NCBI GenBank assembly: GCA_051453625.1 | Contig: JBOZIK010000001.1 | Location: forward strand, 258,155,921 to 258,219,920 | DNA from: Welwitschia mirabilis | Lineage: Eukaryota; Gnetophyta; Gnetopsida; Welwitschiales | DNA: 64,000 nt | Reading direction: 5' to 3' | Shown: one piece after another, positions 45,701 through 56,934 of the stretch | Layout: every line of letters starts with the position of its first letter | Position numbering within the stretch: the first letter of the stretch is position 1 | The notes under the pieces: generated by a model | The model's input: the letters and a program-made list of their open reading frames with translations, nothing else | Database searches by the model: none | What the model was told of the DNA's origin: nothing | Made by a program: the position numbers and the translations under genes

Positions 45701-47990
45701 CTTTCTATTAACAAAAATATGTATAGATTATGGGCATATTAGGATGACATTACCTTATACTTAACTAGTATTTTCCACCAGTAAGAATGACCCCTAATGA
45801 AGCAATAGCATTTAAATGTCTACATATAAAAAATTAGACTGAGTTATAGAAAGTCAAAAGAAAAAAAAAAGATCTATTGATAGAAAGGAAAAAGAAGTAA
45901 CATCTTTCATAATCATCAAAAAGGATGAAAGTCCCTAACAATGTTTTTCATGGATATTAAATTTTTAATCATCACTAAACATGCATCAGTCAATTTAACT
46001 ATTTAACAAACTTGAAGCTAGTATTTTGCTAGAGCATGGACTACACTTTATCACCTAATGTTTATGAAGCTATCCTAGAATTTGCAATTTGGGATATTGC
46101 AAATATGTTTTCTTTAGGGAATTTATCATGCCTTTAGGTGCCTAGAACTTTTATTACTACATTTACATCTTACATTCATGTAATTGATCTCTTATACCAT
46201 TATTTTGTTACTTAAATTCTCATTAGATGCATGTTGAGAGATAAAACTCTATGACATCTGATAACATATTTCTTGATTACACAGTGTAAAAGTACCAAGA
46301 CCTTAAAAGGGCATTTTAATAATAAATAGTAGGTTATCAAGTAGACTTCTCGAGAGATTCCTCAAGGTTTAGTGCTTGGCCATAGTAAGTGCCCCATGAC
46401 AAGGACTTCAGAAAGGAGGAATGACATAAGTAGGTAGGAGTAGAGGAGGGAAGAGAACAGTTGAGCCACAATGAATAATTGAAAACATAATTGGATGATA
46501 TAAGGATGGAAGTAGGGGATCACAGGGAGGATGAGAAATGTGAAGGACAAGATGTCTAATTGTGTATATAAGTCTTTGAGATTGGAGGTCTTATTAATAA
46601 ATAAGGATAAGGGATGAGAGAAGAGGAAGAGTTAGATGAAAAGTGGATGAAGAAGCTAATGAGGTGAATAAGAAGGAAATAAGTCCTTAGTGATCCACTA
46701 AAATAAACAAGGATAGGGCTTTACCTCCTAGACTTTGAGCCTCTCTATTTGTATTTCTTCCCATAGGATAACTAACTTAAGGGGTTTTCTCCTATGAGCC
46801 ATGTAGAATTCTTCATGCATTTTTTATAAGAGCTAGGATGAGACCTAAGTACTAATTTGGTTCTTTCTTTTTAAATAATTTAACAAAAAGGATGACATAT
46901 TAACCTTTAAGACATCTCTAAAAAAATACATAAAAAGGATGTTAAAACCCTTAAGTTTTACATGGTTGTTAGACTAAATTAGGTATAGTCAATCACCTTT
47001 CCTCTTATTATCTAAATCAAGTTCAACTTAGCCTTTGTCAGGTGCCCCCTCTTTAATCTAAATAGATAGATTTAATAAAAAGAATCTATTACAAGTTGTC
47101 CTAAATCTTTTAGGCTTAGGATTTCTACTTCTATAAGGTTCCACAATGCTTCTATAATGGATTTTTATTAAGATCACAATTTTGATTCTCTGAAAAACCA
47201 TTTGTTGTTCTTTCCATTTTTAAAAGAACTCTATGGAAGTGAACATTAGTAAAGCTTTTATCTTTTTCAATATTACTTCTTATTAACATTTGACAACCAA
47301 TAATCAAAGCTCTTTTTTTTACACATCTTATGAGGGTTATAAGTTTGTGAGGGATGGGGCAGGATGTGTACTTATTATCATTGCAAAAACCTCGCTCTAG
47401 TACCAATACATTGAAATGGTAGTTCACTGTGAGGTGTTTTAATATTCTAAAATAGAGCATTATTCCTTGTCTACCATATGTGTCATGGCATTAATTATTA
47501 TCACTTAGCAATAAAAACCTCTTTTCTTCTCAAGTTTATATCAACATGTAATTAAGAGATGGGTTATCTAGTCTATTCATAGGTGTAAAATAAATAGAAA
47601 ATGATTTCTTCCTTTTTGTTACAAAGGGTATAAATTTGATAAATGTGTATCTTTAATTTAATTAATCTATCCATAGTTATAATAACTCATTTATTTATGA
47701 TCTTAATAAACATTTTAATTTACCTTCATAAAATTCATATGCATAATATATTATTATCATAATATTTTTCATGCTTATAATTAACAATATATTTTCCTAG
47801 TTATTTGCTATATCTAGATCATTAAGCTACTCTTTTATCTTTCTAATATTCTTTCATAAGAATGAATTGGTAGTGTTTGTATCCTCATATTCTCCATATT
47901 CCATGGCCATTAGGAAAGATCATCTTGTCTTTCTTTAGTCTTTTACATATATTATGTTGTTCTATGAACATGATGTCTTTGATGTTGTAA
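42273..47990. other. AT-rich stretch without recognisable genes
   Basis: If the gypsy element is nested in the copia-like element, 42273-42750 should be the rest of that element; I cannot confirm it. 42750-46300 shows nothing. 46340-46640 is purine-rich with TGTATATAAGTC at 46562, which could be the promoter of a solo LTR, but no boundaries were found. The minus-strand frame at 47152-47460 has no recognised similarity. Confidence 0.4.
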
Positions 47991-47999
47991 ATTTTTAGC

Positions 48000-50371
48000 T
48001 TCCTAAATTCCTTTTGTTTGCCAATTTCTTGTCATTTGATTAGTTTTACATGATTCTTATCTTTGCCTCTAGACTAGAAAAATCTTCCATAACTAATATT
48101 GAAAAGCAACATACCCTTTTTGGTTAGGTAATAATATCCCTAGTATAATGAGTCTTCAAGTTAATACAAGGACTAAGAAGAACTTATTTACCCTATGAAG
48201 ATAAGAAAAGGTTATTTTATATTGTGCATTAGCTTTTAAGTTTTTTTAAAAGGGTCTCCCATGTGCTAATATTATGCCAACTCTTCATTGTGATTCCCAA
48301 ATAAATATCCAATTTCCTTCTCTGATGCTCATATCACTTGTAGTAAGATACTTACCATTGTTGGTAGTGTTGAAAAAATAAATTTGGAACTTATTCTAAT
48401 TTATTATAAGTGTTGCTAGATTGTTGAATCCATTGAGATTATGAGCTATCACCTCGACATCTTCTCTAGTAACTTTTATAGTGATTATGATATCATTAGC
48501 ATAGTGATTATTTAGAAAAACTTGGTTCTCTACATGAATCCCCTTTGTTTTATATTTTTTAAGAAAACTTTCCATAACATCCATGACCAAAAGGAAGAGG
48601 TAGGATAATAATGAATTTCTTATCTAAGGCCACTAAATGAATGGTGGAAATACCATACAAAGTATTATTAATTTTGATTAAACATTTGGGTCTTTTTTGT
48701 AGATCTAGAAATAAAATCATTACTTGGTCTTGAAATTTCTTTTTAATAAGAACTTATTGTAAGATTTTATAATTAACTAAATCATAGGTTTTTACTATGT
48801 CTGTCTTTTTAAACATATAGGGAATCTATTAGTCTTATAAAAATGAATTAGCTTATGATTTAAGATAATTTGATCTTAAATGTAGTATGACATAACAAAT
48901 CCTTCCTAGTTTGGATTGACAAGCTTCTAAAAAAGAATTCATATATGTCTGACTATGGCCTTAGTTAAAATTTTATAGATTACATTATAAACATTAATTG
49001 TGATGAGGCAATAATATTCTACTTTTTGGGTATAATAATAATATTTGTGTAGTTAGTCTTCTTATTTATTCTACCATGATTAAGCATGTCATTTTTCATG
49101 TCTATAAAATTCTTCATAAGCTAGTAAATAAACCTTTTGTAAAATTCCAGTAGCTAAACATCAAGCCTATGGCTTGTATTATTTTTCATTCTTCTAATAT
49201 TAATTTATATTTTTAAATCCATGGATGACTTCATTAAATGTTTTTAATATTCTCTGTTAAGCATCTTATAAATATTAAAGTTTTTGGATGTGCTCTTGTT
49301 ATTACTCCAAAAATCTTTATAATATTCTTTAAAGATTTTTAATAATTCTTTCTCATCTAAGATATCTTTGTCATCCTAACATATCCTTTTAATCTAATTT
49401 ATTTACATTTAATAGTTGCTTACTTAAAAAAGAATTTAGATTATCGTTCTCCCTTCTTGAGCCATTTATTTCTTTATTGTTGTTTCTAATAGACTCTTTA
49501 TCTTTGTAAAGATGACATAGGTCAAATAAAATATTTGTTTCTTCATTATTTCTTATCGGAATATCTTTCTCTCTCTTGAATACTAGTGAGTTGGTTAAAT
49601 AGTTCTACTTTCTAAACTTAAAGATTCTTGTATCCTTTCTAGTACATTTCTTTAAAGTTACTTTTAAGAAAATCAATCCTTAGAGGAAGAATTCCTAAAG
49701 GTTTAATAATCTATACATATTCTAGATGTTCTTAATACTATATTTTAAATATTTTCTTTCCAAACAATAAACTTTGAACGTAAAGCTATAGTGGTAGGAT
49801 GGATTCGCTCCCCTTCATATAAAATCTGAATCTCATTCTTGGAAGATCATATAAAGTGCATGGGGTAGAGGCTGCTAACCTTCTAATGATCTAAGCTCTA
49901 TCAATTCTAGTCAAGATTTTCCAAGTGCCTTATCATATGTTGGACCAAGTGTACTTTATGTCATAAATGTTCAAATCATGCATGTCATGCTCTTAGAATA
50001 TAACCAAGTTCTCATCCATTTTTCTTTAATTCTAATAACTGCTATCCCATTTTTTCCAATGGTATAAACATTAGTTGAAGTCTCTTATAGTTGGCCATTT
50101 TTTACATTAAAATTTCTTAATCATGTTATTAATTAAAGTAATGTATTCATTATGGTTTCATGGGCCATAATAATTGGTGAAAGATCACCAACCCACCTGA
50201 TGTTCACATATAAACTATTTTTAATGCTATAAAAGGTGCATTATTTAGTGGCTAAAAGCTTAATTTCTTGAATACATAGTAAGTGCACATTCTTATTTTA
50301 AATAACATAAGGAGGAATTTTCATTTATAAGAGGTATCAATCCCCTTTATGTTCCAAGAGATCACTATCAT
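48000..50371 (-). pseudogene. LINE 1 ORF2: endonuclease and reverse transcriptase remnant (plant L1)
   Basis: ORF2 of L1 elements nicks the target and reverse-transcribes the element RNA. On the minus strand an ATG at 50371 opens MIVISWNIKGI, the start of the apurinic-type endonuclease (SWN.RG). HLLCIQEIKLLATK (about 50235-50280) gives the catalytic Gln-Glu region and SGGLVIFH (about 50180) the SGGL motif. The RT follows: NVIYKILTKAIV (48957-48995), GFVMSYYI, KTYDLV (48778-48795; KAYD in the family), and the catalytic box as HYANDII (48488-48512; F/YADD expected, Asp to Asn). The thumb is recognisable to about 48200. Stops and frameshifts occur throughout, and about 90 bp of the endonuclease is missing relative to 53840-53935. 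The 3' end is not defined. Confidence 0.8.
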
Positions 50372-50789
50372 TATTACTTTTTTTAGTATTTGTTATGCTT
50401 TTTTCTCACCTCATTCAACATAGATTGATACTTATTTACTAGATTTAATTTTATTTCTCTATTTCATTTTCCTGCTTTGTGAGTCTTTCCCTTATGTTAT
50501 GAAGTTCATATCCATTAACTAATGGGAAGGCTTCTTTTTTGTCTTCTTCTTTATTCTATTTTTCTTTCTCTTATGTTTTCAAAGTTGAGGTAAAATCATA
50601 TTATCCATTGTCCATCTCATCCCTATAATTTCTATTTTGAAGGGTAATATTAATTTCTTTATCTAATCCTAGATCCTCAATTTTGCTTACTTTAGCGCCC
50701 CTTTTATCTTCTAAAACTTCAAATATGTTTTAACCATTTGTACATGTTGGAATGACATTTTGTTTTACAAGTTGTTTATTTCTCTACTT

Positions 50790-51560
50790 AATTTAACATT
50801 CATTTTCTAGATGTTCTTATTTTCCATAGAAGCCACATGTAGGCCTTCATGCATAGTCTTGTTTACTATATCCCTCCTTATCCTAGTGATTACATTTGAT
50901 AGGTTTATATCTACAAATTTCTTTATGCATCCCCTAATCCCACATACTTTGCACAAGATTGATATATTTTTATACTTGACTAGTAGTGTCTTGTAACCTT
51001 ATTTTGACTAAACTTAAGTGTAGTTGAACTTCTCTATGTTTTTAAAGGTTGTCCAAATATAGAATCTTTTTAGTATAAACTACGATTCTTTCATAGTGGT
51101 TTGATCTACTCTAATTAGTTGACTGAAGTTTTAGGGTACCTTTTCAAGAAATAAGCCTTTTCAAAACTCAATTGAAAAGTTTGGAATTCTAAACCAAACT
51201 AAGACATTATCAAATGATCATTAATTATATTCATCCCTAAGTTCTCTTAGATCTAGGGCTAAGCCTTTTTTCCCAAAAAAATAGGAACCTTTAGCTACTA
51301 TTTTTACTTTATCTATCTTAGACTAAAAATGAAATAGAAATAAATCCTTTGATAAATTTGACTTTTATCAATCCTATGCCCTCCCATTTAGAAGAAAACC
51401 ATGAACAAATGAGGTTTAGGTAAGGATGAAACCCAATTGAAATGAAATGCTTCAAAAGACAAAAGTGAAATATGAGTTTGGAATTGGTATATAACTAATA
51501 CAGTACAAATAAAACCAATGTGTTCCCTCGCATTAACTGAGATAGATTTTTCATTCTATT
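50790..51560 (-). pseudogene. LINE 1 ORF1: DUF4283 and double zinc-knuckle remnant
   Basis: Plant L1 ORF1 is a nucleic-acid-binding protein. Order on the minus strand: VWFRIPNFSIEF (about 51170-51205, WIR.PGLP.E in the family), LIRVDQTTM (51095-51130), LVKYKNISILCKVCGIRG (about 50930-50985) with a first knuckle C-x2-C-x4-C-x4-V in which His is replaced by Cys, and a second knuckle at 50798-50838, CGFYGK-stop-EHLENEC, with the second Cys as Tyr. The arrangement matches DUF4283 plus zf-CCHC_4. It lies 420 bp before the endonuclease start, as expected for a two-ORF LINE. Both knuckles have lost ligands. Confidence 0.8.
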
Positions 51561-52401
51561 TGTGTACTAACTTTCTAAAGTCATTTGGCTTAAATCCTCT
51601 AAAACCTATTGCATCGCTTCTCTTATCAAGGCTGAAAACCTTTCCCAATATATTACATCTTATAAAAGAAATTGGAATAAAACCTCCTTAGCTAGTTCTC
51701 CCACTACAAATAAGTGCTTCTTGCATTAAAAAAGCCCTTAGATCCTACATTACTAAAGCTTGCTCTTAAACACTTCCCTTAAAAGACTTTGTATTATGAC
51801 ATCTCCTTAACAAATGATATTTAAAGAAATCAAGAATGAGGGAATTTCAGAGATGGTGTTAGAAAAGGATAAATTTACCTTGAGTATAGATTTTGTATGG
51901 GACATGCTTCATNNNNNNNNNNNNNNNNNNNNNNNNNNNNNNNNNNNNNNNNNNNNNNNNNNNNNNNNNNNNNNNNNNNNNNNNNNNNNNNNNNNNNNNN
52001 NNNNNNNNNNNNGTTCCCTTGCATTAACTGAGATAGATTTTTCATTCTATTTGTTTACTAACTTTCTAAATTTGTTTGGCTTAGAACTTCTAAAACCTAT
52101 TTCATCGCTTCTCTTATCAAAACTGAAAACCTTTCCCAATCTATTATGTATGATAAAAGAAATTGCAATAAAACCTCCTTAGCTAGTTCTCCCACTACAA
52201 ATAAGTACTTCTTGCATTAAAAAAACCCCTAGATCCTACATTGCTAAAGCTTTCTCTTAAATACTTTTCTTAAAAGACTGTATTATAACATCTCCTTAAC
52301 AAATGATATTTAAAGAAATCAAGAATGATGGAATTCAAGATATGGTGTTAGAAAAAGATAAATTTACCTTGATTATAGATTTTATATGGGAAATGCTTCA
52401 T
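51522..52401. other. Assembly gap 11 (51913-52012) with overlapping flanks
   Basis: 51522-51912 corresponds to 52013-52401, about 5% different, apparently the 5' end of LINE 1 or its flank. The frame spanning the gap (51814-52182) is an artefact. Confidence 0.9.
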
Positions 52402-52639
52402 TAATTTTAGCTAACTTCTATTATCCATAATTTAGAAAATAAATTTTTTTCGGAAATACTTATATTAAAACATTTTAGTATGTTCTTATCCTATCTTAAT
52501 TGATTGTGATTTCAATGTTACTTACTATGAATATTAAAAAAAGAGTAAGAATTTTTTTTGTTTTCTTTTAAAAAGGGAAACTCTTAAAATAGGTATAAAT
52601 GATTTTAAATTAATGGAACTTCTAATGAAAAATTCTACT

Positions 52640-53200
52640 TATACTTAAAGTAGTAGAAAATTTAATTTAAATCTAATTATTAAAAATTTAAATTAAATTC
52701 CTTATTAATATTCCTTGGCTTTTAGCTTACTAGTTCATATCACTTGTTAATTATCTTTTAAACTTATATGAATTAAAACAAACACTAATTTTTCAAATGG
52801 TGAATTATTTATTTCAATTTTATAAATTTAAGGGGAAAAAAATTTCTAAGAATGATGGGATATTAAAGCTAAGGGCTATAATCAATTCTACTTATAATAG
52901 AAGTTAATTAATTTAAGGGAATACACAAATCCTAGTATAGCTTTTATGTAAAATTAGAAAAGTTAAAAGAATAACTTTAAGTCATTAAATTTACTAGCTT
53001 TAAAAATAAATTCAAAAAGATGGGTTGATATATAATTTACATAATAAAGGAAAAAATATTAGGATTTTTATCTTTTACAAATATGGAAGAAGTGTTATTA
53101 GTTTTAAAGGGGAAAAAATAGTGGATTAAATAAGGTCACAGAAATTTCCTTTTTTTTATGTGATAAGAATCTTATAAAATAAAAAAGGTCTAGTATAATT
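52640..53200. repeat. 0.55-kb repeat R, copy 1
   Basis: Starts about TAGTAGAAAATTTAATTT and contains CTAAGGGCTATAATCA(A)TT and AAAGATGGGTTGA. Copy 2 occurs as two versions, 54035-54510 and 54805-55385. Similarity is about 85-88%. No coding potential or known transposon ends were found. Confidence 0.8.
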
Positions 53201-53214
53201 TATGATTATCTCTA

Positions 53215-54030
53215 CTTGGATCATCTTTTTATCTCTCTTAAATACTAGTGAGTTGGTTAAATAGCTCTGCTTCCTAAACTTAAAGGTTCTCCTATCTTCC
53301 TAATACATTTCTTTAGAGTCACTTTTAAGAAAATCAATTGTCATAGGAAGAATTCCCAAAGGTTTAATACCCTATATACTCTAGATGTTTTCAATACTAT
53401 ATTTCAAATATTCCCTTTCCTACTAGTAAAGTTAGAACTTAAAGCTATAGTGATAGGATGGATTCACCCCTATTTGTAATAAGATTTGAATCCCCTTCTT
53501 GGAAGTTCATCTAAAGTGCATGAAGTAGAGGCTGCTAACCTATTAATGATCTAAGCTCTATTAATTCTAGTCAAGATTTTCCAAGTGCCTTCTTATCTGT
53601 TGGACCAAGTGTACTTTATGTTGTAAATGTTTAGATCATGCATGTCATTCTTCTAGAATATAATTAGCTACTCCTCCATTTTTCTTTAATTTTAGTAATT
53701 GCTATCCTATTTTTCCCAGTGGTATAAAAATTAGTCGAAGTCTCTTATAGTTGGCCATTTTTTTACTTTGAAATTTTTCAATCATGTTTATAATCAAAGT
53801 AATGTAGTCATCATGGTTTCATGGGCCATAATAATTGGCGATAATTATATCCTTAAATATGATGTGAATGTATGAGATGTTTTATTCAATAATATCGTAA
53901 GGTAATTTACTAGCTATAACAAGATCACCAACATGCCTAGTGTTGGCATATAAACTATTTTCTAATGCTGTAAAAAGATGCATTTTTTAATAGCTAGAAG
54001 CTTAGTTTTTTGAATACATACTAATGTACA
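53215..54030 (-). pseudogene. LINE 1 endonuclease fragment
   Basis: Aligned to 49561-50285 of LINE 1 at about 88%, covering most of the endonuclease domain and nothing else. It has about 90 bp (53840-53935) that LINE 1 lacks, in the position after SGGL where the endonuclease continues, so LINE 1 has the deletion. It is embedded between the two copies of repeat R. Confidence 0.8.
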
Positions 54031-55295
54031 TTCTACCTATACTTAAAAGTAGTAGAAAATTTAGTTTGAATTTAATTCTTAAAAAGTTAAATTAAATTCC
54101 TTATTAATGTTTCTTGGCTTTTAGCTGACTAGGTCATCTCAGTAGCTATTTATCTTTTAAACTCATACTAATTAAAACAAACAGTAATGCTTTAGATGGA
54201 TGAATGATTGATTTCAATTTTCTAAATTTAAATCGAAAAAAATTCCAAGAATGGTGGAAGATTAAAGCTAAGGGCTATAATCAATTCTACTTATTATAAA
54301 AGTTAATTAATTTAAGGAGATATATAAATCTTAGTATAACTCTTATGTTAAACTAAAAAGAATATTTTTAGTCATCAAATTTAGTTTAAAAAGATGGGTT
54401 GACATATAGTTTAAATAATAAAGAGAAAAAAATTTGGGATTTTTGTCTTTTACAAAAAATTAAGCAGTGTCATTAGTTTTAAAGGTTAAAAACTTAGTGG
54501 ATCAAATAGAGTATATTAAGGATTAAGATAGAGTATATTAAGGATTAAGATAGNNNNNNNNNNNNNNNNNNNNNNNNNNNNNNNNNNNNNNNNNNNNNNN
54601 NNNNNNNNNNNNNNNNNNNNNNNNNNNNNNNNNNNNNNNNNNNNNNNNNNNNNAAAATAGGGTTTTGGCAAAATATCAAGATTTCCATTATATACGAAAC
54701 AACATAAATAAACTAAAAAGGGAAATTAGTGGCATATAAACTATTTTCTAATGCTATAAAAAGATGCATTCTTTAATGGCTAGAAGCTTAATTTTTTGAA
54801 TACATATTAATGCACATTCTACGTAGAAAATTTAGTTTGAATTTAATTCTTAAAATTTAAATTAAATTCCTTATTAATGTTCCTTGGCTTTTAGCTTATT
54901 AGTTCATATCATCAGCTAATTATCTTTTAAACTCATACTAATTAAAATAAAAGTAATTTTTCAAATGGATGAATGCTTGATTTCAATTTTTCACATTTAA
55001 AGGAAAAAAATTCCAAGAATGATGGAAGATTAAAGCTAAGGGCTATAATCATTTCTACTTATAATCGAAGTTAATTAATTTGAGGGAATATATAATCCTA
55101 GTATAACTCTTATGTCAAACTAAAAAAGTTAAAAGAATATTTTTAGTCATCAAATTTAGTAGCTTCCAAAAGAAATTAAAAAGATGGGTTGACATACAAT
55201 TTAAATAGTAGAGACAACAAAATTTGGGATTTTTATCTCTTACAAAAATGGGAGCAGTGTCATTAGTTTTAAAGGTAAAAAAATTAATGGATGAA
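53945..55295. other. Assembly gap 12 (54554-54653) with overlapping flanks
   Basis: 53945-54500 corresponds to 54730-55295. Unlike other gaps, the first 75 bases after it (54654-54729) have no match before it. The last 49 bases before it are a 23-bp unit repeated twice (AGAGTATATTAAGGATTAAG) that equals the LINE 2 3' tail at 55580 and 56325. Confidence 0.8.
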
Positions 55296-55385
55296 ATAAG
55301 GTGACACAAATTTCTTTTTTTTTATTTATTTTGACAAGAATGCTATAAAAGAAAAAACCTCTAGTATAATTTGTCATTTTAGATG
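54805..55385. repeat. 0.55-kb repeat R, copy 2 (version after gap 12)
   Basis: Homologous to 52640-53200 and to 54035-54510. Followed by about 160 bp of unassigned sequence before the LINE 2 tail. Confidence 0.75.
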
Positions 55386-55548
55386 AAGAAAATTGGCCTG
55401 TCTATAATATTGGTAATGTGAGAAAAATTATTGTATAATGTTATAATAATTTATTAATGAAAATCAAACAAATAAATATGGACAACACTAGTAAGGTTTT
55501 TGTGATATAAATAAACAGTTATGATAGGTTAAATTATGGTTGTTTGAA

Positions 55549-56191
55549 AAATGACCTTTTGTTTCCAAGGTAACAAGCAGATAGAGTATATTAAGGATTA
55601 AGCTAGATACAAATACATGAAAATAGGTTATAGAAGATATCCAAACAAAAAAAATGTCTTGCCCACATCACTAGAGACCTCGGTAAATAACAAGCAGATA
55701 TCCTCAAGTGAAGCTCCCTAACAAGCAATTTCCATGCAAAGCCCCTCATAAAAGGTGCGTAATGAAAAATAAAGACCCATAGAAAACATAAGACAAAACT
55801 AAGTAAAAATCTAACTCAACTAATTACCTCGTCTATCCATTCACGTCAGCAACCTCAGAGTTGAATGCATTCCTGGAGATTCTAGTATGCTGACGCATTT
55901 CTGAGCTCTACTGAGTGAGAGGCTTATGCTGGAATGTTTTCCTCACCGCTGATAAGCTTATGTTTCTATTTCTAGCTTTGTGTAGATGCTTTTCACCTAC
56001 ACTCGCTTCAATAAGAATTTTTAATGGCAAGAAGGACAGCCCCTTGTTAAATGTCCTCTGGATCTTCTCTAGCCAAATCCAGGCGTTAATGTGATGTAGC
56101 CCTCCATATTTCCTCCTGCATTATGCTATTGCCCATACAAAAGTGCAGTCTAGGACAAAGATGTTTGATAATTTCAATAGTTGGATCGCAC
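55549..56191 (-). mobile_element. LINE 2 3' end, alternative version
   Basis: On the minus strand it contains CDPTIEIIKHL of the zf-RVT tail at the gap edge, then the 3' UTR ending TATACTCTATCTGCTTGTTACC. The frames that cross the gap here are artefacts. Confidence 0.7.
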
Positions 56192-56934
56192 NNNNNNNNN
56201 NNNNNNNNNNNNNNNNNNNNNNNNNNNNNNNNNNNNNNNNNNNNNNNNNNNNNNNNNNNNNNNNNNNNNNNNNNNNNNNNNNNNNNNNNNNAAATGACCT
56301 CTTTTTCCAAGGTAACAAGCAGATAGAGTATATTAAGGATTAAGATAGATACAAATACATGAAAAATATCATGCCCACATCACTAAAGAACTGGGTAAGT
56401 AACAAGGAGACATCCTCAAGTGAAGGTCCCTAACAAGAAATTCCCAGGCAAAGCCCCTCGTAAAGGTGCATAATGAAAAATAAAACCCATAGAAAACATG
56501 AGACAAAACGCAGCAAAGGACAAAACTAAGTAAAAATCTAGCAGAGAGACAACCACAGCAGAGCTAACTCACCTAATTACCTCGTCTATCCATTTACGTC
56601 AGCAACCTCAGAGCTGAATGCATTCCTGGAGATTCTAATATGCTGACGCATTTCTGAGCTCTACTGCGCGAGAGGCTTATGCTGGAATGTTTTCCTCACT
56701 GCTGATAAGCTCATATTAAATGTACTCTGGTTTTTCTCTAGCCAAATCCTCCAGAAAACCTCTAATCACACTGCCAAATCACTCAACTGTCATTGTTTGA
56801 CAATGCCAGATGTAAATCTATACCAGGCGTTAATGTGATGTAGCTCTCCATATTTCCTCATGCTGCATGCTATTGCCCTTACAAATTGCAATCTAGGAAA
56901 AAGATGTTTGATAATTTCAATATTTGGATCGCAT
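55549..56934. other. Assembly gap 13 (56192-56291) with overlapping flanks
   Basis: 55549-56191 corresponds to 56292-56934. The versions differ by reciprocal indels of about 80 bp: TTTCTATTTCTAGCTTTG... only at 55960-56040, and CCAGAAAACCTCTAATC... only at 56750-56820. These are real structural differences, not sequencing noise. Confidence 0.9.

Noticed and set aside
46340-46640. Solo LTR with promoter TGTATATAAG
   Set aside because: No second copy, TG..CA borders or target duplication could be identified; noted only as a possibility.
47152-47460. 102-codon minus-strand frame, the longest gap-free frame in the window, as a gene
   Set aside because: No recognised domain, no promoter or splice context, and it lies downstream of a LINE RT; such length is possible by chance in 64 kb.
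51814-52182. 122-codon frame across gap 11
   Set aside because: It includes 34 undetermined codons, and the halves are overlapping copies of the same sequence.
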